DNA of 64,000 nucleotides, taken from the NCBI GenBank assembly GCA_035532215.1, contig DATKRK010000042.1, forward strand, positions 14,926 through 78,925, read 5' to 3'. Position numbers and translations under genes: made by a program. Origin of the DNA: JAICIG01 sp035532215 (lineage in GTDB: Bacteria > Planctomycetota > Planctomycetia > Pirellulales > JAICIG01). This document shows, piece by piece, positions 25,995 to 35,165 of the stretch (its first letter is position 1; the number at the start of each line of letters is the position of its first letter). The notes under the pieces are model-generated. The model did no database searches, was not told where the DNA came from, and was given only the letters and a program-made list of their open reading frames with translations.

Positions 25995-28716
25995 GTAGCC
26001 CAGAATCAAAAAGAAACCCATGCCCCCGAGGGTGATACTCCAGACGGACTACAGACCGCCTGTCGCTCGGTTGCCCGACTACGCGCACTTTCTTGCCCGC
26101 CCGCGGCGACAGGTCGTAAACCGCGCCAGCCGCGACAATGAACGCGCCGCTGCCGGTGAACGGCGCCGGGTTCGCGCCAACCAAAAAGACCGTTGTGCTG
26201 GCACTTTCGATCGGCACGGGCTGCAAACGGGGCTGCAGCGCGGGAACGATCCATTGGGCTTCGTAATCCGCCGGGTCGGGTACGCTCGCGAAGTATTGGG
26301 CGTCGACGATGAGCGAACCGCTACGGGCCGGGGCGCGCGGAGGCTCGCGCCACGCTGCGAGCGGCGCCCACATCGGCTCGATCGCAAAGCCGGCTTGCAA
26401 GTTCGAGGGCGTAACCACCAGAGGCGATTCCGTCGCTGGTGGCTGCGGCGTGCGGACCAGGGACCGCGGCTGCTGCATCCCCATGAAGCCGACCGAATCG
26501 GCCGCTGCGTTGGTGGCGTCGCTGTAGGGCGGCGCCAGGTCGCTCGTGCGTTGCGGTTGCGCCGCGGGCCACACGGGCAACGCAAGCGGCGGATGCTCGG
26601 CCATTGGCAGCGAAAGCGTGATCGTATCGAGCGCCGCCGATTCGACGGGCAGCTTGAGCGTGCGGGCGGCCTGCCTTACTGGCTGCAATAGGCCCGGGTC
26701 GTAGTCCAAGAAGGCATAGGACGGCGGCACAACTTGCGGCGTCGTTTCCACGCCGGCCAGTGTCGGCGCTGTCTCGGGGCGCAGCAACTGCCGCACGGGA
26801 AGTCCCATCGGCTCGATCAACAGTCTGTCTTGCGTAGCCAAACCTACGCCCGCGGGCCGTGACTCGATAGGCGGTTGCTCTGGCATTGCCATCCTCGCGG
26901 CTTGCGGCTCGGGCGCCATCCAGTCGATGGCCTCGACGGCAGACGGTAATTGACGCACCTGCGATTCGCCTGCCGCTGTACGCGCGCTGCGCCGCTGGTT
27001 GAGCAAGACAGGTTGATTCGGCTCCCAATCGGACGGCACGGCCTGCGATAACTCAACCGTTTCTCCAGCCAGTTCGCCTTGCAGCGGCGGAACGCGACCT
27101 AGGGCGAGTGGCAACTGCGGCTGCGAGAGCGGCACGGCCCAGGCGACAATCTGCGCTTCCTGAAAATGTTGGGGCGGCGTGATGCCGGACTGCACGCCAG
27201 GCTGCTGCACTCGGCGATCGGCCGGCGATGGCGCCCACATGGGCTCGACAAAGAGCTGTTGAGCGCTCCAGGCGTCTAGTAAGACCGTCTCGACGGGGAC
27301 CGGCTGTCGGCGCTCGCAGATAAATGCCGTTGCGGCGTCTGCATCGCCATGCGGTCGGGATAGAGCGCCGGGTCGCCGGGTGTGGCCCAGACATAGCTGG
27401 TCGCCTCGACGGCCGGTTGGCGGACTCCTCCGCGACGATACGCCGGTTGCGCTAGGGGTGGCTCGTAGTCGGACGGCACGGCTTGCGATAAATCGATCGT
27501 TTCCCCGGCCAACTCGCCTGAGAGCGGCGGAACACGACCTGTCGCCAGTGGCAACCGCGGCTGCGACATGCCGGGCAGGATCGCTGCATTCGGCTCTTCG
27601 CGCGACGATAACGCGCCAGGGTCGATCGCTTCCATCGGCGGCTGGTACTGCCGGGGGAAATCGCGCCGCGGCAAGTCTTGGTTGGCCTGCCTGGTCGTCT
27701 CGGGGTGCGCCGCCTCGCCAGCAAGCAGGCTGGTGTAATCCGTGCTGGCCATGATCGGAAATTGCCAAGCCTGTCGCTCGGGCCGGGGATAGGGCAGCAG
27801 CGCCATGGCCGGATAGTTTTCGGGGTGGATTGGCTCGGGCTGGGCAGGCAACAGGAAAACCGCGGGATCGTAATCGCCCATCAGATGCATTTGCCAGGCT
27901 TGCCGCACTGGATCGGGCGCCCGCTGCACGAACATCGCCGGATAGTTTTCCGGGTGGATCGGCTCGGGGGCATTAAATAGGAAGCGTCAGGCTCGTGGGG
28001 TCGTAGTCGCCCATGATGGGGGCGAGATACGTGCGGCTCTGCGGCGTCGGCGCACGAGACACGAACATCGGCGCGAGCACTTCCGGGTGGATCGGTTCCG
28101 GCGCATTGGGAAGCGTCAACGCGTGCGGATCGATCGACTCAATCGGCGGCGGCTGGAAATGAGGGCGCCGGCGAACTATGGAAACGGGATCCATACCGAT
28201 GGCACCCGGATCGTTGATGTCGATCAGCTCGTAAGTGACCGTCGCCGCCACGTCGTAGACATCGACATTCCCAGAGGAGGCGCCGCCAGGCGAGCTAAAT
28301 ACAAGATCGATCTCCCAGGCGCCGTTGACGGCACTTGGCAGCAGCGGGCTCATGGGCATTGAGTAACTATAACTGGCGAACGTCGTTCCCAGGCTGGCGC
28401 CATCCGAGGCATCCCTAGTGGTCAGCGAAGTTTTCACCGACTGCACGTTGACGATCGGCGTGCCCGAACTGGAAGCGAGGGCCTGGAATGTAATCTTGAT
28501 CCCCGTCACGGCGTAGAGGGCGGGGATGCCGAATTGTCCTGCGTTGAATTGGCACTTGAGCGTGTTGGTGTTCAGGGAGGCGGAATAGCCGGCCTGCCCG
28601 GAGGCAAAGCTCGCGCTGCTGGTGGAGCTTGCCGCAGTGGGGTCGACCCAGATGCCCCCGGGATCTTCGCCGCCATCAACGCCCGTCGCGACGATGATTG
28701 GTCCTTGACTGGACAT
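25995..28716 (-). pseudogene. Long repetitive phage structural-type protein, broken by frameshifts
   Basis: ATG 28716 opens a beta-rich N-terminal region of about 180 residues (SSGTPIVNVQSVKTSLTTRD), then Pro-rich repeats such as APEPIHPE, MGDYDP, GRVPPLSGELAGETIDLSQ and MWAPS follow for about 700 residues. The repeat text continues across three frames. Four extra bases near 27975 end frame 1 (LTLPI stop, where the repeat predicts LTLPNAPEP), and another shift lies at about 27300-27340. Intact it would be about 900 aa. A tail or decoration role is only a guess from position after the terminase. Confidence 0.65.
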
Positions 28717-28768
28717 GATTTTGCTTTCTCAAAAAAAACCGGTGCCGCCACGCCGGCCGGGCTGCGGC

Positions 28769-29110
28769 CTAGGCTCGCGACTGGTAACAACCGCCCACGC
28801 CGCCGTACTGGCTTAACTGCGCGTCGACGATTCGCCGCGCTTCATCGGCGTCGCTGTCCGTGGAAAACTGAATCGGCAGCTTTTCCTCCACTTCGTCGTC
28901 GTCGTCGGCTGAATCGTCAGCATCTTCGCGACGCTGAACGTCTTTGACGGCCACTATTGTCTTAAGCGCCGTCAACAGGTCGCGAACGAGCGTGTTGATC
29001 GTGCAATCGTTCGGCAACGCGATGCCGGTCTCTTGCTCCAACAGCGCGCGCATCGCATTGAATTGGTCGGGCTTGGCCGTCGGTGCGCGGCGGGGTAGGT
29101 CGGGGTTCAT
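28769..29110 (-). CDS. Hypothetical prophage protein (113 aa)
   Basis: No family recognised. It has a basic, Pro-rich start (MNPDLPRRAPTAKPDQFN), a helical middle (INTLVRDLLTALKTIVAV), a very acidic stretch (ADDSADDDDEVEE) and a short tail. ATG 29110 has AAGGA upstream; an in-frame start at 29155 is less likely. It lies between the structural pseudogene and the MITE-interrupted gene. Confidence 0.5.
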   Translation of the reverse strand: MNPDLPRRAPTAKPDQFNAMRALLEQETGIALPNDCTINTLVRDLLTALKTIVAVKDVQRREDADDSADDDDEVEEKLPIQFSTDSDADEARRIVDAQLSQYGGVGGCYQSRA

Positions 29111-29158
29111 GGGTTCGATCCTTGTGGTTAGAGAAAATCGGTTTGGCAAGTCCATCGG

Positions 29159-30216
29159 TTAAGGCTGCAATTGCAGCGTCTCCAATTGGGCGATTTCTTT
29201 TTCCGCCGCTTTCACGGCGGTTTCGAGCTGCGATAGTTCGTGTTTGCATTCGCCGTGCGAGATAGTAAGCGAATTGAAGGTGCGTTCTACTTGCTCGGCC
29301 GGAACGGACACCTGCACGTCGGGCAGTAGCTGCGCGCCGAAAAATTGGTTGGCAGGGACAATGTCTTTTCGTCGAGCGGCCGACCTGGATGTTTCATCGC
29401 CTGGCGGCAGAATGCCAAGCCCTCCTCCGCGGTTGCGATTGCTGCCCGCAAGTCGGTCAGGCGGCCTTTCGGGGCGTCAATGAGTGTCCTCAATTCCGAA
29501 ATCCGCGGGGCATGCTCCGGGCGCCCGGCGGCAAGTTGCGCCTTGGCATCGAGAGCGGCCTGCAACTCGGCCGCGGCCAAACTCTCAAGCCGCCATTGCG
29601 CGGCGAGATTTTCTTGCAACACGCGGCCCGCGTTTTGGAAATCCTCGATCAGCTTGCGCTGCGCGGCGCCGAATTCGTCGAGCCTTTCTTGCAGTGCGGG
29701 GACGGCCTTGATGGTTTCCGCCCATGCTTTTCGTTGCGCGAACTCGTTTTGTTCGCGGGCCAATTCGGCGGGCGATTTGCCGAGCCGTCGCATTGCCTTG
29801 GCCAATGGGCGCAACAGGTCGCCAGCTCTCGCGCAAGCCGTGGTTGCGGCGGACTTTACAGCGTTTTGATGATCTGCGAGCGTAGCGATTTTGGGCCTTC
29901 ATCGCTCGGGGGATGATTTGTTGGGCTACCAAGCAGTTGAGGTGGTTGGCCCGCCCGCATCCGTAGCGGCCAAAACCCCTGTTTTTGTGGGATTTTGATC
30001 CCGTGGCTCAAGCTGCCTCAGATGAGTTTGGTGCGAGGTAAATCCCAGCAGCGAAGTCACTTCCGTACAGAGCGGGCGACCTGTTGCGCCCTTGGCCAAT
30101 TCGTCGGCGTTGACGTTTGCGCCAGCGACAGCGCGGCGATAGAGCTTGTCCGCGGTTTCTTCCTCGGTGGCGAAGATGTTAGTAACGCGGTCGAGTAAGG
30201 TTGCTACTCCTGACAT
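29159..30216 (-). pseudogene. Coiled-coil prophage protein interrupted by a MITE and a frameshift
   Basis: The 5' part (ATG 30216, MSGVATLLDRVTNIF ... VNADELAK) and the 3' part (AMRRLGKSPAELAREQNEF ...) join exactly in frame if the 285-bp insertion and one 9-bp target copy are removed, giving VNADELAKAMRRLGKSPAEL. A second lesion near 29370, one A lost from an A-run, shifts the last 70 codons; in the other frame they read DIVPANQFFGAQLLPDVQVS ... and end at TAA 29159. The restored protein is about 320 aa, mostly coiled coil. Function is unknown. Confidence 0.8.
29807..30091. mobile_element. 285-bp MITE-like insertion with 23-bp TIRs and 9-bp TSD
   Basis: The terminal inverted repeats (29807-29829 and 30069-30091) begin GGGCGCAACAGGTCGCC and match at 22 of 23 positions. 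Both ends are flanked by the direct repeat TTGGCCAAT (29798-29806 and 30092-30100). Excision of the element plus one repeat copy restores the host reading frame. No transposase is encoded, so it must have moved using a transposase in trans. A 9-bp duplication fits several IS families; I cannot name one. Confidence 0.9.
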
Positions 30217-30467
30217 TACAATACCTTTCGTTGGCTGGTAGTGCTGCTGCGACGCCGACCCTGAACAATGTCGGCAAAGGTACGGAAACAAGTGTCCGAA
30301 CAATTTTCCAGGTGCTCGCGGACGTGCGTGGGGAGTCTGTTGTAAGGCAGGTTTCTGCGCACCATTTGCGCCGCCTCAAGCATCGACTCGGACAGCCGCC
30401 GGGCTCGCTCGAACCGCTCGTCGGCGGTATCCGCTCGCATGTTCTCGATTTCTTGTAACGTGTTCAT
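30216..30467 (-). CDS. Hypothetical prophage protein (83 aa)
   Basis: A small helical protein (ADTADERFERARRLSESML, then NCSDTCFRTFADIVQG) with two Cys near the end, not recognised. Its TAA shares one base with the ATG of the next gene (TAATG), showing translational coupling with the interrupted coiled-coil gene. It lies directly after the terminase large subunit. Confidence 0.5.
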   Translation of the reverse strand: MNTLQEIENMRADTADERFERARRLSESMLEAAQMVRRNLPYNRLPTHVREHLENCSDTCFRTFADIVQGRRRSSTTSQRKVL

Positions 30468-30504
30468 CGAATCAAACCGTTTTGCAAAACAAGGGACGCG
30501 TTCG

Positions 30505-31965
30505 TTAGCCCCAGAGTGAATTTCGAGAGGAAAGCCGGTAGCCGAACGGCACGCCGCTGCGATTGCTTTGGCCGCAGAGCAACGGCCCCATGATGTTGCC
30601 GCCTTGCACGTCGCGGCTTGCCGCTTCGATTGCACGCGGGGCGGCAATCGCCAGACTGATAGCCAGGTCGGCATGGCCCGATTCGCGGTCGCTCGGGGCG
30701 ACCAGCTTGCAATGATTGAACCCGCGCTCCTCGATGGACAGCCGCTGCAAGTCCGCAATCAATTGCGGGTCGGGGTAAAGCTCGATTTGCTTCTGTCGGA
30801 AAATCTGCATCAGGCTCGTCGCCATCAACGACAAGTTGCTCGCCACGAAAGTCATCTCGATGCACCGGACGCCGGCCGCGGTCAACTCCTGAACGAGCAG
30901 GCCGGCTTGATGCGGGTCGTAAACCACGTCGGCAGAGAAGCCGCGGGCAGTCGTTTCGACGGTTTCGCGAACGGAGATTAGGTCGACCATGCCCCGGGCG
31001 ATCGGCGACCACGATTGGCACAAGGCAACGTGAATTCGGTTGGTCCGTGGGTCAGAGCCGAGCAGCGTCATCGCCGAGCGGTCGCGTTTCGTGCTCAGGT
31101 CCAGGCCGATCGTATATTCGATGCCTTCCTCGGGGGCGTAAGTCGCCTCGGTGCGCTTGATGCAAGCCAAGATGTCGGCTTGCTCGATGGCATCGCCGCC
31201 GCCGGGCGACCAGATGCCGCGAAACAGGCGATTGAATCGCGTCGGGCTGTTGCGCCGTCGGGCTTCCTCGATGTCGGCGGGGTTCAGCCAAGACGCCGGC
31301 TGGGTGTGCTGGCGGAAGTCCCAATTGTCCGAAGTGCGGGCGAGCTCGCGCCAGTCGGCTTGCCAGCTTCGGGTGTGGCCGGCGTTGGTGGCGATGATCC
31401 CTAAGCCGTTGGCCATCTTCGTGAGGTTGTCGAACAGCGTCTCGGCGAATTCCCGGTTCTCGACGTGAACCAGCTCGTCCAGGGCGACGACTGAGGGGCG
31501 GCTTCCGTGGGCTGAAGGCGCGTCGGCGGCCTCAATTTGGATCGTGCTGCCCGTCTGCCGGCAGATAACCCGCCAGTTCTGCACGTCGATGTACGGCTCT
31601 AGGGCGGGATTGAGCGAGAGTGTCGTCCTGATCGCCTTGCGGACTTCGTCGGCCTGGTCGCTGTCGGCGGCGCCGCACTGAATCAGCAGTTCGCGGCGGC
31701 TGAACACGAGCAGCCACAGCAACGCCAAGGCCATGTCGGAGGTTTTCGATGCCCCTTTGACGCATTCCCACTAGTAGCGGCCGACGGGCGGGCGCTTGCC
31801 GGCGGCAACCGCCTGGAGGCTTGGGGCGAGTGCTGTATAGCGCTCACGCTGAAACGGCTGCATGACGGCCGAGAATTGCACCGGGCCATCGGGCGTTGCT
31901 ACGTTCACCTGGCCGAAGAAGTGCATCGGGTCGGCGGCATTTCGTCGGAACTCGGAGGATTTCAT
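30505..31965 (-). pseudogene. Phage terminase large subunit with in-frame amber codon
   Basis: From ATG 31965 the frame runs 64 codons to TAG at 31771-31773, directly before the ATPase site WECVKGASKTSD, and then stays open to 30505. Walker B is VVALDELVHVEN. The nuclease domain has GLDLSTKRDRSAMTLL, VVYDPHQAGLL and GHADLAISLAIA with acidic metal ligands. Without the stop it would be a 486-codon TerL, which packages phage DNA. The stop lies N-terminal to the motor, so no functional ATPase can come from the first start; a restart at a later Met would lack Walker A. Confidence 0.82.
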
Positions 31966-32477
31966 TCCTGGCCTCCATTTTGTGGCTCTGGAGATGTTTG
32001 TTTGACGGGCGCGGCATCCAACGCCCCAGAACGCAACTCGGCGTATAGGGCGTCAATTTCGGCCTCCTGGCTGCGCTCAAGCCGCAAGAGCCTGATTGCC
32101 TTGTCGCGCGACTCAGCGCCCTTGGCTGCCTCTTTGCTGAAGTGCAACCGCTCGGCAGGTGAGAGCCGGTCGTATTCGATAGCGAGCCAGCGCTGAGCTA
32201 ATTCGACGTGCTTTTGCCATCGCACGGCTACGTCGATCGCTGAGGCGGCCGCTACGTCGATCTCGCCATAGCGCTTGATTACCCTGGCTTCCAGGAAGTG
32301 GCCGAACTTGTTCACCCGGTTGGCTGCGCGGCGGCAGCCTTTGGGCCATCTATGGGCGCGCAATCCATGAGCGAGCCGATTCGGACCGCCTCGCCGCTTG
32401 ACTGGAGAGGCGTCGGCCGGCGCATCATCGGCATGCGTCGCAGTGCTAAGCAGTTGTGGGTTGTCGGGTTGCGTCAT
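31962..32477 (-). CDS. Probable terminase small subunit
   Basis: 171 aa, helical and basic, with a disordered start, a basic patch (VKRRGGPNRLAHGLRAHRW) and a helical core (AIDVAVRWQKHVELAQRWLA). No clear motif. The call rests on its position: its TGA overlaps the ATG of the terminase large subunit (ATGA), the usual TerS-TerL arrangement. It appears intact. Confidence 0.5.
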   Translation of the reverse strand: MTQPDNPQLLSTATHADDAPADASPVKRRGGPNRLAHGLRAHRWPKGCRRAANRVNKFGHFLEARVIKRYGEIDVAAASAIDVAVRWQKHVELAQRWLAIEYDRLSPAERLHFSKEAAKGAESRDKAIRLLRLERSQEAEIDALYAELRSGALDAAPVKQTSPEPQNGGQE

Positions 32478-32560
32478 TTTTCAAAGTTTTATGGTGCAAT
32501 CATCTTGTGAGGGTGTTGCCTCGTTGAATGCGAGCGGCCGAGCGCAGCCCCGAGCCGGGG

Positions 32561-33652
32561 TCAGTCGCCAGAATCATCCTCGCCGCTAATCGACAACAGC
32601 CGCTCTGTGATCTGGGGAAGGTCGGCGCGTCCGCCAAGTCGAGCATCGCCGATAACCGCGAGCGTCTTGCCGAGGAGCGGCTGAAGGCCGAAGTTGGTCC
32701 CCAGGCTCGCGAGGGTCGGCGCCGCCGAGTTCCGTTCGCCGACGAGCCGCCGCAGCACGCGGGCAACCGTTTCCTTGCCGCTTCGCTTGGGGCCGATCAA
32801 CATCAAGATCTTGTGTTGGCTGGTGTCGGGCAACAGCGAGTACCCGAACCATTCGCGCAGCGTGTCAATGCTGTCGGGATCGTCGGGCCAGAGCGTTTGC
32901 AAGAATTTCTGCCATTCGACGGGCGCCGGCGCGTCGCGCTCAAAATCGAAGTCCAGGCCGCACGTCGAAAAGAGGCGGGGAGTAAGCGGCCGACAGAGCC
33001 TCTCCGCGCCGTCCAAGTAGCCGGGCAGATGAACCATCATGTTTCGGCACACGAGCGTTTCAGACGCCGGAAACGGCGCGTCAGAGCCCGGCAGCCATGC
33101 CGGCGCCTCGACGTGCGAGCCGAGCAACGTCTGCGCCTGCAATTGCATCAGGCAATTCGCGGTAATCCCGGTCGTCAACTTGGCAAAGTGCTGATTCAGA
33201 TGGCCCGCCAGGTGCGAACGAACCTCGCTCAGCGGGAGTTCGCCGTACCAGCCCTTGCGCCAGAGCCAGAACGTGCCTCGCCAGAATCGCACTTGATAAA
33301 CGCCGTCCAGTTCGCCCGACTTCAAGTAACTCGCTACCTCGGTCGCCCTCCCGCGCTGCACGGCGATATCGACTGCCTCCAGCCACGCTGCGCGGGCCTC
33401 GCGGGCGATGCGACAATCCTCGACCTCCCAGAGCACGAGCCGCACGGCATGGCGCTTGAGCAGCTCGCGCCGGCAGGCCGCGTAAGAGTCGAGCGCTGCC
33501 GCCGGGATTGCGAGTTTGCCGCTGGCGACGTCGATCTCGACCTGATAGCCGCCGGGCGCGGCGGTGAACGTGATAGCGCCCAAGATGTTGATTTCTGCGC
33601 CGGGCGGGGATTTCGCTTTTCCGTTGCCGACCTTTGCTCTTGCCTGTAACAT
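32561..33652 (-). pseudogene. P4-type phage/plasmid primase-helicase, C-terminally truncated
   Basis: About 363 aa from ATG 33652 (GGAG upstream). The N-terminal half is unknown; the C-terminal half is the D5/P4 superfamily 3 helicase with DTLREWFGYSLLPDTSQHK, Walker A LIGPKRSGKETVARVL and LAVIGDARLGGRADL. It stops right after LLSISGEDDSGD, where relatives continue for about 100-150 residues with the arginine finger and C-terminal domain. The missing end makes it likely non-functional. It lies upstream of the terminase genes. Confidence 0.72.
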
Positions 33653-33705
33653 GCTATTGTTCTCCAATCTTTGCCCGGCGCCGTGCTCGCGGTTAGCCGG
33701 GCTTT

Positions 33706-33876
33706 TCATTTCTTCTCGTTTCGGCCCATTCGCCTCTCGGCCCGCTCGATCAGCCACGCCGCCAGCGCCTCGATCGTCTCATCGCTCACCTCCTCGCCGG
33801 TCGTGCGGACCTCCCAGCGAGAGCCATCCTCCACCAGCTCGGCGGACTTGGGGCGGCGCGCGGCCTGGGGGCTCAT
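33706..33876 (-). CDS. Hypothetical small prophage protein (56 aa)
   Basis: A short acidic-then-basic protein (SDETIEALAAWLIERAERRM), unrecognised. Its ATG overlaps the stop of the preceding small gene (ATGA), so the two are coupled. It lies just upstream of the primase. Confidence 0.45.
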   Translation of the reverse strand: MSPQAARRPKSAELVEDGSRWEVRTTGEEVSDETIEALAAWLIERAERRMGRNEKK

Positions 33877-34061
33877 GTCGCGGCGGCCTCCGGCTGGGGC
33901 TGGCGGACGATGGCCTTGTTGCGGGCGGCGCGCTCGCGGGCGATAGCCGAACGCAGCAGGATGCGCAGTGAGTGGGCCTCGGCGTCGATCTCCTCGAGCC
34001 GGGTGCGGATGGCGTCGGCCGTCAGGGATCGGAGGGCGGAGAGTGCATGGGCGGCGTCCAT
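33873..34061 (-). CDS. Hypothetical small prophage protein (62 aa)
   Basis: A helical protein (HALSALRSLTADAIRTRLEE, then RILLRSAIARERAARNKA), unrecognised, possibly coiled coil. ATG 34061. Its end overlaps the start of the 56-aa gene by four bases. Confidence 0.45.
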   Translation of the reverse strand: MDAAHALSALRSLTADAIRTRLEEIDAEAHSLRILLRSAIARERAARNKAIVRQPQPEAAAT

Positions 34062-34115
34062 GCAGGCATCGTAGGCGGCCGCCGTCAGGCAATGCAGACC
34101 GGATGCTACCGGATA

Positions 34116-34265
34116 CTACGCGGTTATTACCGCGCGGCCATCAATGATCGAGTTCGAGTATCCGCCTTTGCCCTTGCCGCCGGGCAGATTGATGTAGGCC
34201 GACAGTTCCGGGTTGGCTTTGATGGCGCGCTTGAGTTTGTCGGCCGCCCTGTCGTGGCCGCTTTT
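34116..34265 (-). pseudogene. Gene fragment lacking a start
   Basis: An open stretch with protein-like sequence (DKLKRAIKANPELSAYINLP, then GGYSNSIIDGRAVITA and a TAG) but no start codon; an upstream TAG lies just before it. It follows the 177-aa gene directly and looks like the 3' end of a lost gene. Family unknown. Confidence 0.4.
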
Positions 34266-34274
34266 ATTTTTTAA

Positions 34275-34808
34275 CTAGTCCGTCGTCGCGGCGCGTAATT
34301 CGACCAGCGCTTCGATGATTTCTCCGGGCGCCGTTTCCAGAGCAATCGGGGGCGCGTTGCCGATTTGCAGCTTTCCGTCTCCCAGATAGACGCATGTTGC
34401 CGCCTCCACGCCGGGCATCCTGGCGCCGCCCAGCCCCTTGACGATTTCGCGCGCGACGGCTTCAGCCGACCCGGCCATCGAGCGCAGCTTTTTCCATTCG
34501 GCGCCATGCTCGATGCCGCCTACGTGGCCATCGCCGTTTTGGCAGAGGCGCACGAGCTCATCGGCCAGCGTTTTTTGCCGATTCGTCAGGAATACAATCG
34601 TTTCGCGGTCGTATTGTTGGCATTGCGCGTTTTCGATTCTCTCGAACGTGTCAAGGTAACTTGTCGCGACTTCGACCAGATAATCGAGGCTCACGGGCTT
34701 CCGCTCGCGATGGTCGCTGATGATTGCATCATCAATCGCCGGGTCGTAGATGCTGGCGGTGGGGCGTCCGTATTCGTCAGTCTTGGGCGCCTTGGACTTC
34801 TTGGCCAT
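34275..34808 (-). CDS. Hypothetical prophage protein (177 aa)
   Basis: Start ATG 34808 behind AGGGAGAAATC. The N-terminus is Lys-rich (MAKKSKAPKTDEYGRP), the middle helical (YLVEVATSYLDTFERIENAQ), and the C-terminus includes GGARMPGVEAATCVYLGDGK. No family recognised. It lies at the early (right) end of the element, so an early or regulatory role is possible. Confidence 0.5.
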   Translation of the reverse strand: MAKKSKAPKTDEYGRPTASIYDPAIDDAIISDHRERKPVSLDYLVEVATSYLDTFERIENAQCQQYDRETIVFLTNRQKTLADELVRLCQNGDGHVGGIEHGAEWKKLRSMAGSAEAVAREIVKGLGGARMPGVEAATCVYLGDGKLQIGNAPPIALETAPGEIIEALVELRAATTD

Positions 34809-34928
34809 GATTTCTCCCTGTTGGGACCGGGCCACGCGGCGGGCGAGCACAGGGAGAGGCTTGCCGCGCCGCATGGGCCGTTCGTCCGACGCCTCTTGCA
34901 AGTAAGCGCCGGCCGTCCCGTTGCGGCA

Positions 34929-35165
34929 TTATACCCGCTTGCCCTTTTCCAGCGCCTTCATCGCGCGCCAAATCGTCGCCGACGAGAACCCCGCCGCGCT
35001 CATCAGACGATTCCATTCGCTCCGCGGCTTGTCCTTCAGTTGTTCATTGCGAACCGGATCGCACAGGTTAAGATGGACTCGATGCGCAAGTCGGCAGGCG
35101 TGAAAACTCTTTCTAGGTTCTGTACAGCGCGTGAACAAAGCTTTCGTCAAAGAGCCCGAGGACAC
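34929..35165 (-). pseudogene. Possible HTH fragment at the right edge of the element
   Basis: The last 36 residues (SEWNRLMSAAGFSSATIWRA, then MKALEKGKRV) resemble the C-terminal helix-turn-helix of phage replication proteins (AGxSxATxxRAxKAL). The only long start (GTG 35165) overlaps the divergent host gene at 35131, so the 5' part is probably not real. The sequence may mark the right edge of the element. Confidence 0.35.

Larger units (their letters stand above)
24277..35130 (-). mobile_element. Decayed prophage or phage-derived element
   Basis: All genes lie on the minus strand: primase/helicase, terminase small and large subunits, several small unknowns, a long repetitive structural protein and a large serine recombinase. 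No capsid, portal or tail-tube protein is recognisable. Lesions include an amber codon in the terminase, frameshifts in three genes, a truncated primase, a 5'-truncated recombinase and a MITE insertion. The left edge abuts DUF4404 and the right edge abuts a host gene at 35131. I found no convincing direct repeat at the two edges, so the att sites are unknown. Confidence 0.75.

Noticed and set aside
23983..27768. One 1261-aa protein
   Set aside because: It joins parts of three unrelated genes after frameshifts; the similarity of each segment starts and ends independently.
29807..30091. Self-splicing intron in the coiled-coil gene
   Set aside because: Terminal inverted repeats plus a 9-bp direct duplication indicate transposition; no intron core motifs are seen.
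30505..31965. Amber (TAG) recoding in the terminase
   Set aside because: Only one in-frame TAG is seen, no suppressor tRNA is visible, and neighbouring genes carry frameshifts, so a nonsense mutation is simpler.
24277..35130. Sequencing error as the cause of all frameshifts in the element
   Set aside because: Not fully excluded for the single-base losses in homopolymers, but host genes across 53 kb show none, and the MITE, the amber codon, the 4-base insertion and the truncations are not typical read errors.
24277..35131. Direct-repeat att sites at the two edges of the element
   Set aside because: I compared both edges by eye and found only short chance matches.
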